The notes: a model not told the origin generated them from the sequence alone. Shown: positions 32,344 to 42,067, counted from the stretch's first letter. The stretch is 45,517 nucleotides of DNA from Candidatus Woesearchaeota archaeon (GCA_016203175.1 JACQNH010000044.1:1-45517), one strand, 5' to 3'. Made by a program: numbers and translations.

Positions 32344-35300
32344 CGTGTTAAAGGAATATTTCCTGACTTATCAAAAGGACCCTCTTCTCTAACAACTCCA
32401 ACTTGAATTTTCTTCACACCGAGGGATTTCCCTAAATCAATCATTTCCCCTTCAAGTTTATGTATTGGATCAATAACTTTTAGATATCGTGCATTTATTA
32501 AGCCAGTAGGATAATCCTTCTGAAATTTTTTTAAATCTTTTTCTGCACTAGAGTAAGTACTTATTTTGAATGCATCTTCAATTTTTTTTGCTATACTATT
32601 ATAGTTTTGTTCATCCATAACAATATTTATATCAATATCTTTATCAGATCCAAAAACAAATCTTTCACCTGTTTTAGAAGAAACACCTATAACAGAACTA
32701 CCAACAACCATTACTTTTTTTGGATCATATGTAAAAGGAAGTCTATCAAGAACATCAAATACACCATTAGATAACTGAGTAAACATATCTTTATTAAAAC
32801 CAAAAGGTAAACCAGTCTCCTTTACTTTTAGATGTAATGGGGGATTACAAGATTTTGCAATAGTCTTTCCAACATTTGCTTGTGTTGTTAAAAGATAATC
32901 TTCTACAAATTCAAAAACTTCTGAAGGCATATTAGGAAATCTCGGAATAACTTGCTCAATAACAAATTCTGTTGGATCAAAGTCCATAAGTCGATAAAAG
33001 TTCTCATCTGCAACAGGTATCTCCTCGGGTGTTGGTGCAGGAATACCTTTTATTATATCTTCAAGCGTTTTTTTAGTAGCATCTGTTACTTCTCTAACTC
33101 TAACTGGTTCTAGGAATTTAGCATGTTCAAAATCATAACCTAAAACTTTTCCTTCAGGTGCTATCCCAAGATTATGGAGTAACAATTTCCCACTTTGTGT
33201 TAGCCCTATACCAAAATCATCATCACCAATTAAATATCGTAAAACCTTAATTTTATTAGCAGCTGTTTTTGTTATTTGAAAGGGATCTCCCCCTTCAACT
33301 GCTAATTGTAATGAACCCTCAACATTTCCCAAACCTGAAATTTCTTCTAGTTCACTTGGCTTTATACTTGCACCTTCTATTTGTTGAGGTGTTATTTTAT
33401 AACTATCAGTTTCTGGAACTGCACCTAATTCTAATTCCTCACTTAATTTGTATACAATTTCTTCAATCTTCCCACTATTCCCTGATCTAAAAAATGCCTT
33501 TACACCATTCTTAAATATAACCCGATAAGCTTTACTATAAGCAGAAATAGGACCAATTATAACAATAGTTTTTTCTATAGAATCAATTGGCATATCTTTC
33601 AAAGAAACTATATCAATTTTTGGAGCTGGTAACGCTAATCTTTCCGGCCTAAGTAGTTTACAAGTGCCTTTTTCAAGACCCACCAAATCTTTATTATTTA
33701 TACAAGATTTTATTTCTAAAGCAAAATTTTCAGGAACTCCTTCATCAACGAGTAATTGCTCTAAAGGTTTTGGTTGACTATTAAGTGCATTTCTTATAAA
33801 AGATCCTCCCAAAGTTGAAGAACCTACAGCCATTGCTGTATCTTGAGCAGAAGCCCCAGCTTTTGCAGTACTAGCCACTAAACCTACAAGATTTTCAACA
33901 GGAATTTCTACAGGCTTAAGTAATACAAGACCCCCTTCGCCTTCTGAAATCCTAAACATTACAAACTGACCCTTACTAATAGGTATAGGTACTAGAGTTT
34001 CAACTGCTCCTTCAACTGGAACCCCCAACAATTTTGCAAGCCAATTTACTTTTACTCTATAAGGAGTTGCTGTATAAATTTGCCCTTCAATTGGAACCTC
34101 TATTTGTTTTTCAGGAATCTCTACAGCTATTCTTTTTAAATAAGTTGTAATAATCTTCTGTCCATAGGGAGACTGTATAAAAGATTCTCCAGCAATCTTT
34201 CTTAAAGATTGTGCACCAGCTACTGCAAATAAAGCTGTGGCCCCCATATCTGCACATTTTTGACTAACTTGGAAATATTTTTCACATTCTGGTCTAAGTT
34301 CAGGTTCAATAAGATGAATCTTAGGACACCATTCTGCATCCTTATCCAATCTAAATTCTTCAAATGCTTTAACACATTCAGGAGCCACTTCATTAAAATG
34401 ATACAAAACTGCTGGAAGAGTAATTGCAGTTAAAGCTACACCTACCTTTCCTACAAGTGGAGCAATTACAGGGAAAAATCCACTAATAAAACCAACTGCC
34501 ATAGGTGCAACAAGAGTCCCACCAACTAAAAGGTACTTTGCTGTTTGCCATTCAGGATGTTCAGGAGGCATACAGAACAGATCTCTATTTTTGCTTGAAA
34601 AAAAGCTGACATCCCCCCCATAAAGTTCAGCCCCTGTTGTCATATCATCATCCCAAGGAGTAACCCCGTTCTCATAATCAACAGAATAACCTTCTTTGAA
34701 ATTTTTATTACAATTAATATCCAAAAGATCAGCAGTACCACAACTCAATGCTTCTTGCTCAGGATAAGGACTTAAAGGAGCAAATGGATGCACATACTTT
34801 GCACTTATCTTTATATAATCCTCGCGAGTTGCACCTGTAAGACTTAAGGCTTTTACATACTTCTCTGGATCCAATAATTTTATTCTTTCTTTCACCGGCA
34901 ATGATTGTGGTGGACTAGATCCCAATACAATAGCATGATAATCGGGAATACCGTTATTATTGAAATCCTGCTCATCATCATCACCCTCATAATTATCACA
35001 GTCAGAAAATAATTTAGATTCTGCAAAAGGAAAACATTCTTTATTTTCTAAGCAATAATCATAATTAACACATAATTGTGGGATTTTATCTCTTTCTTTT
35101 ATTGCAGCAAATCCCCCCTCAGTTTTTCCAAGATGTTTAATCATATCACAATAACCTTTATGACTTCCTAAGAATCTATCATCATCCGCATCCCAACCTT
35201 TATTATAACATTCAGGATCATCACCATCAGCAAGGGTTACAAGAAGAGTTTTACCCAAGTGTTCAGTTTCAGTACATGTTTCCGATTCAGAATATTTTTT

Positions 35301-38300
35301 TATTATTTCAAAACCGGTGCGTAAGGTCGAATCTTCAAAAGGACTAAATATTTTAAATATATTATTCAAATCTTCTTTCCCATCATTATCAACACCATCT
35401 TTACATTTATCTTTCTTAACACAATTTGTTTTCCAACCAGTCTCTTTTTTTAGAACAGTTTTTCTACAAGGGTTATCCTGTTCATTACCCTCTTTATCAA
35501 TATATTTTTTTGAAATAAACTTATTAAAATCAAGTTCACCATATCTTGAATCAATTACTTTATCTTCTTTCTCAGGAAGACAATTAAATGCAACATCTAA
35601 TTTAGACTCTACCCCTGATCCAGTTATAAAATTAAGCTCACATCTAGCATCTTTATTCGTTTTTAAGGGAAATACATTTGGTATTATAGTCTCTTTTGCC
35701 CCACCAGGTGAAAATCTACATTCATTTATACCACTAGATTCTTCAAGGTGGATTACACATTGTTCATCCTCTTCACACGCTGTTCCATCAGATAAACCAT
35801 TCCAAACCCCGGTGCATTTATTATTTGTTCCACATATCCTTGGTCTATCATCCCCTCCTAAGACAGGATAATTACAAAAAGAACATGCGGCATACAATGT
35901 AGACTTACAAATACCAACTCTAGACACCTTTCTATCCACACATTTATCATCCCCAAACAAAGCCCACAAATTAAGATCATTATTACAACTATTTCCAGTT
36001 TTAATCCCCCATAAATATTCATTAGTTTCACTATTTTGACAACATACTACAGCAGAACAAAATGATTCATCATTAGATGGATCATCATTACAATCCAAAG
36101 GACCACAATAACCTCCTTCTGGTGAAAAGCCATCATTATCTTTATCAGAACAAACAGAACAACCAGTATAATCCCGAATACCAGAAAAATCAATAGTAAA
36201 TTCTCCTTCAGCATAATCTTGTCTAATTTTATTAAGACCTACACTAAATTTTTTATCAGCATAATATAAATATAAATTTGGAATCTGAATCAATTCACCT
36301 TGAAGAGAGAATTTAATTTTTGTTTTATCACGAACATTACTTATGCTTCTTGTATCACTTGGCAACTGACCTTCAGAACTGTCACTAATAGGCGGATCAA
36401 TAAAAAACTTAGTAATCCTAAGCTTTCCTTTACCACCTATGCTTGTTCTTGAATCTTGACCTCCGCTTATAAATGCAGGACAAGAAATAACTTTACCTAT
36501 AATAGGGCAACTATACACATTAGTGTCTGTACTACATTGAGTTTCAACTTCTGTTTTAAGCCCAATTAGGTTCTGTTTATCTTGATTATCCACCTTTCCA
36601 TCATTATTTAAATCTAATAATTGTGAAAAATCATCTCCACGTAAATATTTTTCAAAAATTAATAAATCACGTCCCCCAACCTTTCCATCACTATCAAGAT
36701 CTCCTTTTATACCCTCTTTAATTTTACAAGGCAACTCTTCACCTGGATGTTCTTGTAACCAAGTTTCCATACCAAAAAAAGGTAAACAAGATACTTCACT
36801 AATGGTTTTTATCTTTACAACACTCAATTTATACCCACTTTCAGCATTACCTTCAATAGAGTAAGCTAGTTTTGTTCCAGAAGGTAAATCTTTAAAAAAT
36901 AATTCAGCAATTTTTTTTATAGGATCTTTAAAATTATCACAACTTATTTTAAAAGAATTTGGTAATTCATTAAAATTATTTTTATCAGACCAAACATCTA
37001 CAGCATTTTGTTCTATAAATATCTTTGAAATAGTTTTAGTTCCGCCTTCCGCAATGTTTACTGTAGATATAACTTTTTGACAATCCCCAAAAGGTAAAGT
37101 ATAGGAATGGTCTTGACCCGAGGTTACATAAATACTTTTTGGAGTAACCCCTATATTTTGCCCATCTAAAATAATAGTAACCCCGCTTGGTTGGGAACTA
37201 AAATCTAATTTTCCTTTTCCTTCAAATAAATTATATTGAAGATTAGTTTGTTGTATTTCAGATATACTTACAGAGCTAAATATTTTTATTAAATCCTCTT
37301 TTTTAACAGTTATTTTATAATTTCCAGGAATAAGCATAAAAGGTCTTGTTCGTGGTGAAGTTTCTTCATTAATAAACACTTGTGCATCTAACGGATTTCC
37401 ACTAATCTCTAAATTTGTTACAAGTGTAGTTTGTAAATTTGTTGTTTGTCCACTATTAATTATTGCAGACTGAGAAAAACTTACATAACCAGCTTTTGAA
37501 ATTTTTATATTATAATTCCCAATAGGGAGAGTAATTGAAATAATCCCATTAGAGTCAGTTTTTCCTCGCGGTGTTGTTTCTTGATTAATAAAAATATTAG
37601 CATCAGGATTAGAAGTGATTTTTAAAACCCCTGGTGCTGTTTGTTGTAAAGTTGCACTAATAGGGGTTGTTTCACCACCATAAGCATATTGAGTTATTGT
37701 CTGAGAATTATAACCACTTTTACTTAAAACAACTGTATGATAAGTATTTCCACTTAAATCAGAAACTGTTAATGGACTTATCCCCCTACTTACACCATCG
37801 ACAGTTACACTTGCTCCTAAAGGATTTGAAGTAATACTTATTGTAGAAGAAAGAGGGCTTCCAAAATTTGCAGTAAATGTAGTTGTTTCACCACCATAAG
37901 CATATTGCGTAACTTGTTGATTACTATAACCTCTAATAGTAAAATACACAGTATATTGTTGATTTCCAGATAAAGAAACTGAAAAAGGAGTGCAACATCC
38001 AGCAGTAGCTCCACTTACACTCGCACCGACAGGTATAGTTTGAAGATTTAAAGTTGCAACAGAAGGATTTCCTAATAATCGAGTAACTGTGGCCCTTCCC
38101 CCTGATACAACATTTTGATTGGCTATCGAATCTACATAACCTCTTTTAATAAGTTTAACAGAATGAGTACCTGCTGAAACTGAAATATCAACCTGTCCAC
38201 TAGTACTTGTTTGTCCCCCCCTAACATTGTCAATATAAATATCCGCAACGCAACGATTATCTCCAATATCAGCACATCTAGCATCTATTCTAAAAACCCC

Positions 38301-38777
38301 AGTACCAATCTGAAGTCCAGTAATTAAATTAGGTTTATCAAGATTTTTTTCTTTTAATTCCCTCACTGCAGAACCACTAACAACACCTAATCCAGAACCC
38401 CCACTTGAAATTGTAAAACCATTCAACTCTCCTAAATCAGAAAAAGCAATACTAGTTGGTGTTAAAGAAACTTGAAAAGTATCCTGTTGATTTACAAAAT
38501 CATTTAATAATGTAATCAATCCTTCATTACTTGAAATTACCCCACATGTAATCTTATTTTGTTGGCACTTTTCATAAATTTCAGGTAGATCTTGAATAAA
38601 AGATTGTGTTACTGCTTCCGTAGATTGTTGACAAGAAGGTAACCTCAACTCATTATTGTTTTGAAACACCTGAAAACCAGTATAAAAACCATTATTGACA
38701 AAAATAGCAAGTAAAAGAATAAATATAAAACCAAAAAATAGATTTCTTTCTACTTCATTCTTCCCCCTATTTTTCAT
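32340..38777 (-). CDS. Giant PEGA-repeat surface protein with toxin-like C-terminal kinase-like and nucleotidyltransferase-like domains, 2145 aa
   Basis: Residues 8-30: membrane anchor/signal followed by YTGFQVFQ. 170-590: about six PEGA-type beta repeats (GASVTVDGVSRGISPLTVS; DANIFINQETTPRG). 692-738: dockerin-like pair of calcium loops (DLDSDGKVGGRD, DLNNDGKVDNQD). 870-1200: Cys-rich segments with a MopE-like metal-binding stretch. 1415-1460: hydrophobic hairpin. 1740-1895: PI3K/HipA-like kinase pattern (VEGSLQLAVE, VLRYLIGDDDFG, GYDFEHAKFLE). 2023-2115: nucleotidyltransferase-like GSS...GSDKDIDINIV (Asp2047, Asp2049) with EGEMIDL. A TATA is about 27 bp before the ATG. The layout resembles polymorphic toxins; delivery and activity are inferred. 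Confidence 0.8.
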   Translation of the reverse strand: MKNRGKNEVERNLFFGFIFILLLAIFVNNGFYTGFQVFQNNNELRLPSCQQSTEAVTQSFIQDLPEIYEKCQQNKITCGVISSNEGLITLLNDFVNQQDTFQVSLTPTSIAFSDLGELNGFTISSGGSGLGVVSGSAVRELKEKNLDKPNLITGLQIGTGVFRIDARCADIGDNRCVADIYIDNVRGGQTSTSGQVDISVSAGTHSVKLIKRGYVDSIANQNVVSGGRATVTRLLGNPSVATLNLQTIPVGASVSGATAGCCTPFSVSLSGNQQYTVYFTIRGYSNQQVTQYAYGGETTTFTANFGSPLSSTISITSNPLGASVTVDGVSRGISPLTVSDLSGNTYHTVVLSKSGYNSQTITQYAYGGETTPISATLQQTAPGVLKITSNPDANIFINQETTPRGKTDSNGIISITLPIGNYNIKISKAGYVSFSQSAIINSGQTTNLQTTLVTNLEISGNPLDAQVFINEETSPRTRPFMLIPGNYKITVKKEDLIKIFSSVSISEIQQTNLQYNLFEGKGKLDFSSQPSGVTIILDGQNIGVTPKSIYVTSGQDHSYTLPFGDCQKVISTVNIAEGGTKTISKIFIEQNAVDVWSDKNNFNELPNSFKISCDNFKDPIKKIAELFFKDLPSGTKLAYSIEGNAESGYKLSVVKIKTISEVSCLPFFGMETWLQEHPGEELPCKIKEGIKGDLDSDGKVGGRDLLIFEKYLRGDDFSQLLDLNNDGKVDNQDKQNLIGLKTEVETQCSTDTNVYSCPIIGKVISCPAFISGGQDSRTSIGGKGKLRITKFFIDPPISDSSEGQLPSDTRSISNVRDKTKIKFSLQGELIQIPNLYLYYADKKFSVGLNKIRQDYAEGEFTIDFSGIRDYTGCSVCSDKDNDGFSPEGGYCGPLDCNDDPSNDESFCSAVVCCQNSETNEYLWGIKTGNSCNNDLNLWALFGDDKCVDRKVSRVGICKSTLYAACSFCNYPVLGGDDRPRICGTNNKCTGVWNGLSDGTACEEDEQCVIHLEESSGINECRFSPGGAKETIIPNVFPLKTNKDARCELNFITGSGVESKLDVAFNCLPEKEDKVIDSRYGELDFNKFISKKYIDKEGNEQDNPCRKTVLKKETGWKTNCVKKDKCKDGVDNDGKEDLNNIFKIFSPFEDSTLRTGFEIIKKYSESETCTETEHLGKTLLVTLADGDDPECYNKGWDADDDRFLGSHKGYCDMIKHLGKTEGGFAAIKERDKIPQLCVNYDYCLENKECFPFAESKLFSDCDNYEGDDDEQDFNNNGIPDYHAIVLGSSPPQSLPVKERIKLLDPEKYVKALSLTGATREDYIKISAKYVHPFAPLSPYPEQEALSCGTADLLDINCNKNFKEGYSVDYENGVTPWDDDMTTGAELYGGDVSFFSSKNRDLFCMPPEHPEWQTAKYLLVGGTLVAPMAVGFISGFFPVIAPLVGKVGVALTAITLPAVLYHFNEVAPECVKAFEEFRLDKDAEWCPKIHLIEPELRPECEKYFQVSQKCADMGATALFAVAGAQSLRKIAGESFIQSPYGQKIITTYLKRIAVEIPEKQIEVPIEGQIYTATPYRVKVNWLAKLLGVPVEGAVETLVPIPISKGQFVMFRISEGEGGLVLLKPVEIPVENLVGLVASTAKAGASAQDTAMAVGSSTLGGSFIRNALNSQPKPLEQLLVDEGVPENFALEIKSCINNKDLVGLEKGTCKLLRPERLALPAPKIDIVSLKDMPIDSIEKTIVIIGPISAYSKAYRVIFKNGVKAFFRSGNSGKIEEIVYKLSEELELGAVPETDSYKITPQQIEGASIKPSELEEISGLGNVEGSLQLAVEGGDPFQITKTAANKIKVLRYLIGDDDFGIGLTQSGKLLLHNLGIAPEGKVLGYDFEHAKFLEPVRVREVTDATKKTLEDIIKGIPAPTPEEIPVADENFYRLMDFDPTEFVIEQVIPRFPNMPSEVFEFVEDYLLTTQANVGKTIAKSCNPPLHLKVKETGLPFGFNKDMFTQLSNGVFDVLDRLPFTYDPKKVMVVGSSVIGVSSKTGERFVFGSDKDIDINIVMDEQNYNSIAKKIEDAFKISTYSSAEKDLKKFQKDYPTGLINARYLKVIDPIHKLEGEMIDLGKSLGVKKIQVGVVREEGPFDKSGNIPLTR

Positions 38778-38800
38778 ATAAAGTCTAATAATGTTAGTTC

Positions 38801-38808
38801 TTATAAAG
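38801..38808 (-). promoter_or_regulatory. TATA box of the giant surface protein gene
   Basis: TTATAAAG on the plus strand (CTTTATAA on minus) is centred about 27 bp upstream of the ATG at 38777, with no ribosome site: a leaderless start. Confidence 0.5.
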
Positions 38809-38909
38809 ATTTCTTTAAAAAGTCTTTAAATTGATTTTAATTGTTTTAGTATACTACAAAATCTTTAAATATACTAAACTCTAACTTAAAATTATAAAAA
38901 GGAGACTAA

Positions 38910-40049
38910 ATGACATCCAAATTACCACTAGTTTTAATTGTGATATTTATTTTACTTTCTCTAATTTCCATTTTTAATATCAATTCTTTAACTGGTTATC
39001 AAATTGCCGAGCAAGGAAATTTATGTACCTCTACAGAGGGTAATGTAGGTATAGGAACAACAACACCACAAGAAAAATTAACAGTAGTGGGAAAAGTTGA
39101 GACTACCGAAGGAGTTAAATTTTCTGATGGAACAATACAAACAAGTGCTGTTCAACAATCCCTTCCTTCTGGTTGGACAGAAGATGCTGTAGGAAATAAA
39201 ATAATCTTAACAAATACGGGACGTAATATTGGCATCGGAACATCTATACCAGAAGTTGCTTTACATATCACTCAAAATATTGAAATACCAAATTTTATAG
39301 GAGATAACAATCAAGGGTTAAGAATTACAGGAACAAATGTAAATGATAAATGGGTTTTATTGGGATTCGATGGAGGTCAAGGAAAAAATCTTGCTCAAAT
39401 TGGTTCAAAACAAACGAGTGCAGGTTCATATTTAAGTTTTGGAACCTCTAATAATTATGGAACCGGCATTACAAATGAAGCTATGACTATAGACCCGTCA
39501 GGTAAAGTAAAGATAGGTAGTCTAGATACAAGCGTACAGCTAGTCGCCAGAACTTCCTCAACTAATTATGCAGCTTTTATTCTAGGCAACACTTATGGTT
39601 TGTATAGTAGTGGATCTGCTTTTGGAATTGTTGGACAATCACAACAATATGCAGCTTTATTTCAAAATCTTCAAAACACTGGAAATTATTGTTATTTTGG
39701 TGCACCTAATTATGCTTTATGGTGTTCTGGTAATGCATATGCCACTACATTTTCTCAAACTTCTGATGCAAAACTAAAGGAAAACATTTATTATATAGAT
39801 TCATCTCTCGATATAATTAAAAAACTTAAACCAGCTACTTTTGATTACATAAATGGAAATAAAAATCAAGCAGGTTTTATAGCTCAAGATGTTAAAGAAG
39901 TAATTCCAAGTGCAATATCTGAAACAAATGAAGGTTATCTTTCACTAAATTCAGAAAACATTTTAGCACACACAGTTAAAGCAGTTCAAGAACTAACTGA
40001 AGAAAACAAAAAACTTAAACAAGAAATTGAAGCTTTAAAAAATTATTAA
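38910..40049 (+). CDS. Anchored fibre-like protein with C-terminal Peptidase_S74 chaperone domain, 379 aa
   Basis: Residues 7-27 form a membrane anchor followed by LTGYQIAEQG. The middle has short repeats of trimeric fibre type (NVGIGTTTPQEKLTVVGKV and NIGIGTSIPEVALHI; EGVKFSDGTIQTSA). Residues 283-379 form an intramolecular-chaperone (S74) domain: TSDAKLKENI, AGFIAQDVKEVIP, ILAHTVKAVQEL, then a coiled coil. The Ser285/Lys290 spacing matches the self-cleaving Ser-Lys pair of phage endosialidase chaperones. GGAG precedes the ATG. Divergent from the giant surface protein gene. Confidence 0.85.
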   Translation: MTSKLPLVLIVIFILLSLISIFNINSLTGYQIAEQGNLCTSTEGNVGIGTTTPQEKLTVVGKVETTEGVKFSDGTIQTSAVQQSLPSGWTEDAVGNKIILTNTGRNIGIGTSIPEVALHITQNIEIPNFIGDNNQGLRITGTNVNDKWVLLGFDGGQGKNLAQIGSKQTSAGSYLSFGTSNNYGTGITNEAMTIDPSGKVKIGSLDTSVQLVARTSSTNYAAFILGNTYGLYSSGSAFGIVGQSQQYAALFQNLQNTGNYCYFGAPNYALWCSGNAYATTFSQTSDAKLKENIYYIDSSLDIIKKLKPATFDYINGNKNQAGFIAQDVKEVIPSAISETNEGYLSLNSENILAHTVKAVQELTEENKKLKQEIEALKNY

Positions 40050-40058
40050 CCTTTAAAA

Positions 40059-40586
40059 TTAACTCCCTTCTGTAACCAGATATCTAATTGAAAAAGCAAT
40101 TATACTTAAAATTAACAAACCAGTTAAAACCTGTGGGTGAAAAACAATCCTTCCAGCAGCCGCAACAACACTTTCTTTTTCACCTGGTTGTGTTAATCCC
40201 CTAATCTCTTCTCCAAAAACAACAGTTCCTGCGTACAATAAAACCAAAATAAAAAGAACAATAATAAACCAATAAACAGCAGGATCCCTAAAAGCATTAA
40301 CTATCGTATCAGCTTTTACACCAACAAACATAAATAAAACAACTAAAGTAATAATAACAAAAATAAAAAACGTAAAGGCAGGTGTTACAATTTTAATCAT
40401 TTCTCTTGTAGTTTCAGATAAAATAAATAAAAATGCAAACATTGTTGCTGCAACAGCATTTACAGCATTATTGTCTCCTAAAATTTTAGTTTTAGTCAGT
40501 AAAGCATAAGCCAGAACGAACATTAAAATAACTAAAAAAACATTACTAAACTCACTCAAAAAACCCAATTGTAAGGGTGTTGCCAT
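40059..40586 (-). CDS. Polytopic membrane protein, third of three paralogs, 175 aa
   Basis: About five membrane segments. The start LGFLSEFSNVFLVILMFVLAYALLTKTKILGDNNAVNA parallels the two upstream genes (motif F-x-x-V-I-L-x-F-V-x-x-Y-x-L-L-x-K-T-K-I-x-G followed by N-A). It differs by a short extracellular loop with FGEEIRGLTQPGE. The start overlaps the previous stop by one base (TAATG). No family known to me. Confidence 0.7.
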   Translation of the reverse strand: MATPLQLGFLSEFSNVFLVILMFVLAYALLTKTKILGDNNAVNAVAATMFAFLFILSETTREMIKIVTPAFTFFIFVIITLVVLFMFVGVKADTIVNAFRDPAVYWFIIVLFILVLLYAGTVVFGEEIRGLTQPGEKESVVAAAGRIVFHPQVLTGLLILSIIAFSIRYLVTEGS

Positions 40587-41131
40587 TAATGACGCTCGCC
40601 CCCGGTAGATCTTCCAAATTGTGTTGGTCCTGCTGCTCCTTTAAACATTGCAACAATAACAACAATTAATAATAAAGCTAATAAAATCAAAGCCCATTTG
40701 TCTGCCAAGCTTAAACCTTCTAAAAAATTAACACCATAACCTGCATATCCTGGCAATGAAGTATAAACACTGCCAAAAACTGCCAAAATACTTAAAACAA
40801 CAATAATATAAAAAGGAACAGCTGTCCAGTTAGCTCCACCACCTACGATCCCAAGTAAAATCATAAATCCCATTAAAATAATCAAATAAATTCCAACCTT
40901 AGGTAAAAATTGATTTACTACTTCCACGAATAATTGACTTCTTACAAACAAAAATGCGAATACAATCGAGATAATAGGATTAATTACTCTAGATTTTCCA
41001 CCAAAAATATTAACCCTTTCTAAAACACCCCATACAACTACAAACACTAATATTAAAGGAATTATTACATTATAAAGACCTAAATTCTCTAAAGATCTAA
41101 AAACATCAAGTAAAAATGTTTGTTGAACCAT
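40586..41131 (-). CDS. Polytopic membrane protein, second of three paralogs, 181 aa
   Basis: The common N-terminus is visible: DVFRSLENLGLYNVIIPLIL then VFVVVWGVLERVNIFGG, with NPIISIVFAFLF after it. About four membrane helices, a glycine-rich loop (LGIVGGGAN) and a polar C-terminus (GRSTGGERH). It overlaps both neighbours by a single base, so the three paralogs are translated as a unit. Confidence 0.7.
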   Translation of the reverse strand: MVQQTFLLDVFRSLENLGLYNVIIPLILVFVVVWGVLERVNIFGGKSRVINPIISIVFAFLFVRSQLFVEVVNQFLPKVGIYLIILMGFMILLGIVGGGANWTAVPFYIIVVLSILAVFGSVYTSLPGYAGYGVNFLEGLSLADKWALILLALLLIVVIVAMFKGAAGPTQFGRSTGGERH

Positions 41132-41679
41132 TATTCTTTACCTCCTTTTCCCTCACGAACAATCAACCAGATAATTATAGCAACAACGATTAATAAACCT
41201 ATGCTTGTAACCATTGGCCTGTCCCAACTTCTATAAAAAAATTCCAAAACATCACTTAAAACACCAAATGATTGTAAAAATATCCCAACTAAAATTAAGA
41301 TAATTACAACAATTAAAACATAAGACAATTTTGGTAATTCCTTAAATAAACTAAACTCCTTTTCACCACTCCAAAACATTCCTACTGCAACCAAAATAAC
41401 CAATAATATAATTATTAACATCACAACATTAGGTAAGGAAGTTTGTAAAGCATTAACAATTGGTCTTGCAGCAACAACTAATAAACCAACTACAAAAGCA
41501 ACCATAGCATTAATATTTTTTCTTGGATATTCTTTATCCTCAATTTTTTGAGTTCCAAATATCTTAGTTTTCTCTAATAAACCATAAACAACAACAAAGA
41601 CTAGTAAAAAGGGTAATATAACACTAAAAAAACCAAATCTTTCCAAAAATCTTATTGCCTCTTCTAAAGGGCTTACCAT
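41131..41679 (-). CDS. Polytopic membrane protein, first of three paralogs, 182 aa
   Basis: Begins MVSPLEEAIRFLERFGFFSV then ILPFLLVFVVVYGLLEKTKIFG, the clearest form of the shared motif, and NAMVAFVVGLLVV. About four membrane helices; C-terminus lysine/glycine-rich. GAGGTG lies before the ATG. It is 31 bp after the PRC-barrel gene on the same strand, giving a four-gene operon whose product may be a membrane complex. Confidence 0.72.
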   Translation of the reverse strand: MVSPLEEAIRFLERFGFFSVILPFLLVFVVVYGLLEKTKIFGTQKIEDKEYPRKNINAMVAFVVGLLVVAARPIVNALQTSLPNVVMLIIILLVILVAVGMFWSGEKEFSLFKELPKLSYVLIVVIILILVGIFLQSFGVLSDVLEFFYRSWDRPMVTSIGLLIVVAIIIWLIVREGKGGKE

Positions 41680-41710
41680 ATAATATTTTTCACCTCTTTT
41701 TCAATAAAAG

Positions 41711-42001
41711 TTAACTGCCTTCTACAGCCTCACCCTCTTCTTTTTCTTCATAAGTGGGAATAGCCGCCTTGCTAATTATTACAATATCTCCCATAGCTCT
41801 TACAAATTGATGTGGTACAATTACACCTTTAGCGCCACCTAAAATACGATCTAAAAATGAATTCTTGGTAGCCTTCACTTTCCACCCAAAAACCTTATTT
41901 AAAGTGACTATAGCATCTTCTACATCACCAAAATATTCCCCCATTTCAGTAAAAACCTTCATTTCATAAGCATCCGATATCCTTTTAATCTTTAAAGCCA
42001 T
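41711..42001 (-). CDS. PRC-barrel domain protein, 96 aa
   Basis: A small beta-barrel protein: MKVFTEMGEYFGDVEDAIV (14-32), then VIVPHQFVRAMGDIVIISKA near 60-80, the classical PRC-barrel pattern, with an acidic tail. In archaea such proteins include the CdpB cell-division factors that work with SepF and others of unknown role. The ribosome site AGGAGGTG is perfect. It leads the operon of three paralogous membrane proteins, so a membrane-associated adaptor role is plausible. Confidence 0.8.
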   Translation of the reverse strand: MALKIKRISDAYEMKVFTEMGEYFGDVEDAIVTLNKVFGWKVKATKNSFLDRILGGAKGVIVPHQFVRAMGDIVIISKAAIPTYEEKEEGEAVEGS

Positions 42002-42009
42002 TTCTACAA

Positions 42010-42017
42010 CACCTCCT
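42010..42017 (-). promoter_or_regulatory. Full-length Shine-Dalgarno site of the PRC-barrel gene
   Basis: AGGAGGTG on the minus strand, 8 nt before the ATG at 42001. It is the longest anti-16S match I see in the window and suggests high expression of this operon. Confidence 0.7.
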
Positions 42018-42067
42018 AAGAGTAATTAATAACAAAATATTTAAACTATTTAAAGATTTCCTATTCA

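Noticed and set aside
35317..35871. Plus-strand frame of 184 codons opposite the giant surface protein
   Set aside because: It lies wholly inside a well-supported coding region on the other strand, and its Ser/Leu/Phe-rich composition is that of an antisense shadow.
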